A stretch of DNA of 6,303 bases from assembly GCA_007129225.1 (NCBI GenBank), contig SKVX01000173.1:1-6303 (forward strand), given 5' to 3'. Origin of the DNA: Halomonas sp. GTDB lineage: Bacteria; Pseudomonadota; Gammaproteobacteria; Pseudomonadales; Halomonadaceae. Under the pieces are notes generated by a model. It saw nothing but the letters and a program-made list of their open reading frames with translations. It did no database searches and was not told the origin of the DNA. Position numbers and translations under genes: made by a program. Positions within the stretch are counted from its first letter, which is position 1, and each line of letters starts with the position of its first letter. This document shows, in pieces, positions 6,303-6,303 of the stretch.

Positions 6303-6303
6303 C

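Noticed and set aside
1..6303. Mobile elements, CRISPR arrays, toxin-antitoxin or defence genes
   Set aside because: No transposase or integrase motifs, no regularly spaced repeats, no tRNA-linked attachment site and no composition break were seen. The region reads as ordinary core chromosome.

Overview
This window is GC-rich chromosomal DNA from a bacterium. It carries four complete protein genes and the tail of a fifth, all of housekeeping or accessory-metabolic type. The proteins read as gammaproteobacterial: the large flavoprotein aligns end to end with E. coli YdiJ as I remember it, and the periplasmic protein resembles E. coli YggE. The high GC, the strong G/C preference at wobble positions and the mix of families suggest a Halomonas-like organism (Halomonadaceae). 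That placement is inference and was not tested by any search. I see no phage, insertion sequence, CRISPR array, RNA gene or defence system.

Layout from left to right. The end of trpC (tryptophan synthesis) reads rightward and stops at 153. A near-ideal symmetric hairpin terminator follows at 171-206. About 150 bases without a convincing gene come next. Two leftward genes, probably one transcription unit, follow: ydiJ (597-3860), a 1087-residue FAD and iron-sulfur oxidoreductase, and downstream of it a 66-residue DUF2905 membrane protein (356-556), with 40 bases between them. A 180-base divergent region separates ydiJ from serS (4041-5318, seryl-tRNA synthetase), which reads rightward from a plausible sigma-70 promoter. 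Only 42 bases past serS, a convergent leftward gene (5361-6137) encodes an exported SIMPL-domain (YggE-like) protein. Its upstream region runs to the window edge and holds a palindrome plus short direct repeats.

How the genes relate: serS and ydiJ share a divergent control region, and both touch serine metabolism indirectly. SerS consumes serine. YdiJ-type enzymes oxidise D-2-hydroxyglutarate, a known by-product of the serine-pathway enzyme SerA. The link is only suggestive. trpC and DUF2905/ydiJ converge on one bidirectional terminator.

The points most worth a second look are a duplicated 11-residue linker unit that lengthens YdiJ between its flavin and iron-sulfur halves, a perfect 13-bp hairpin just before the ydiJ stop codon, and a short coding-like stretch (273-356) that matches no gene I know. 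No previously undescribed system is evident.
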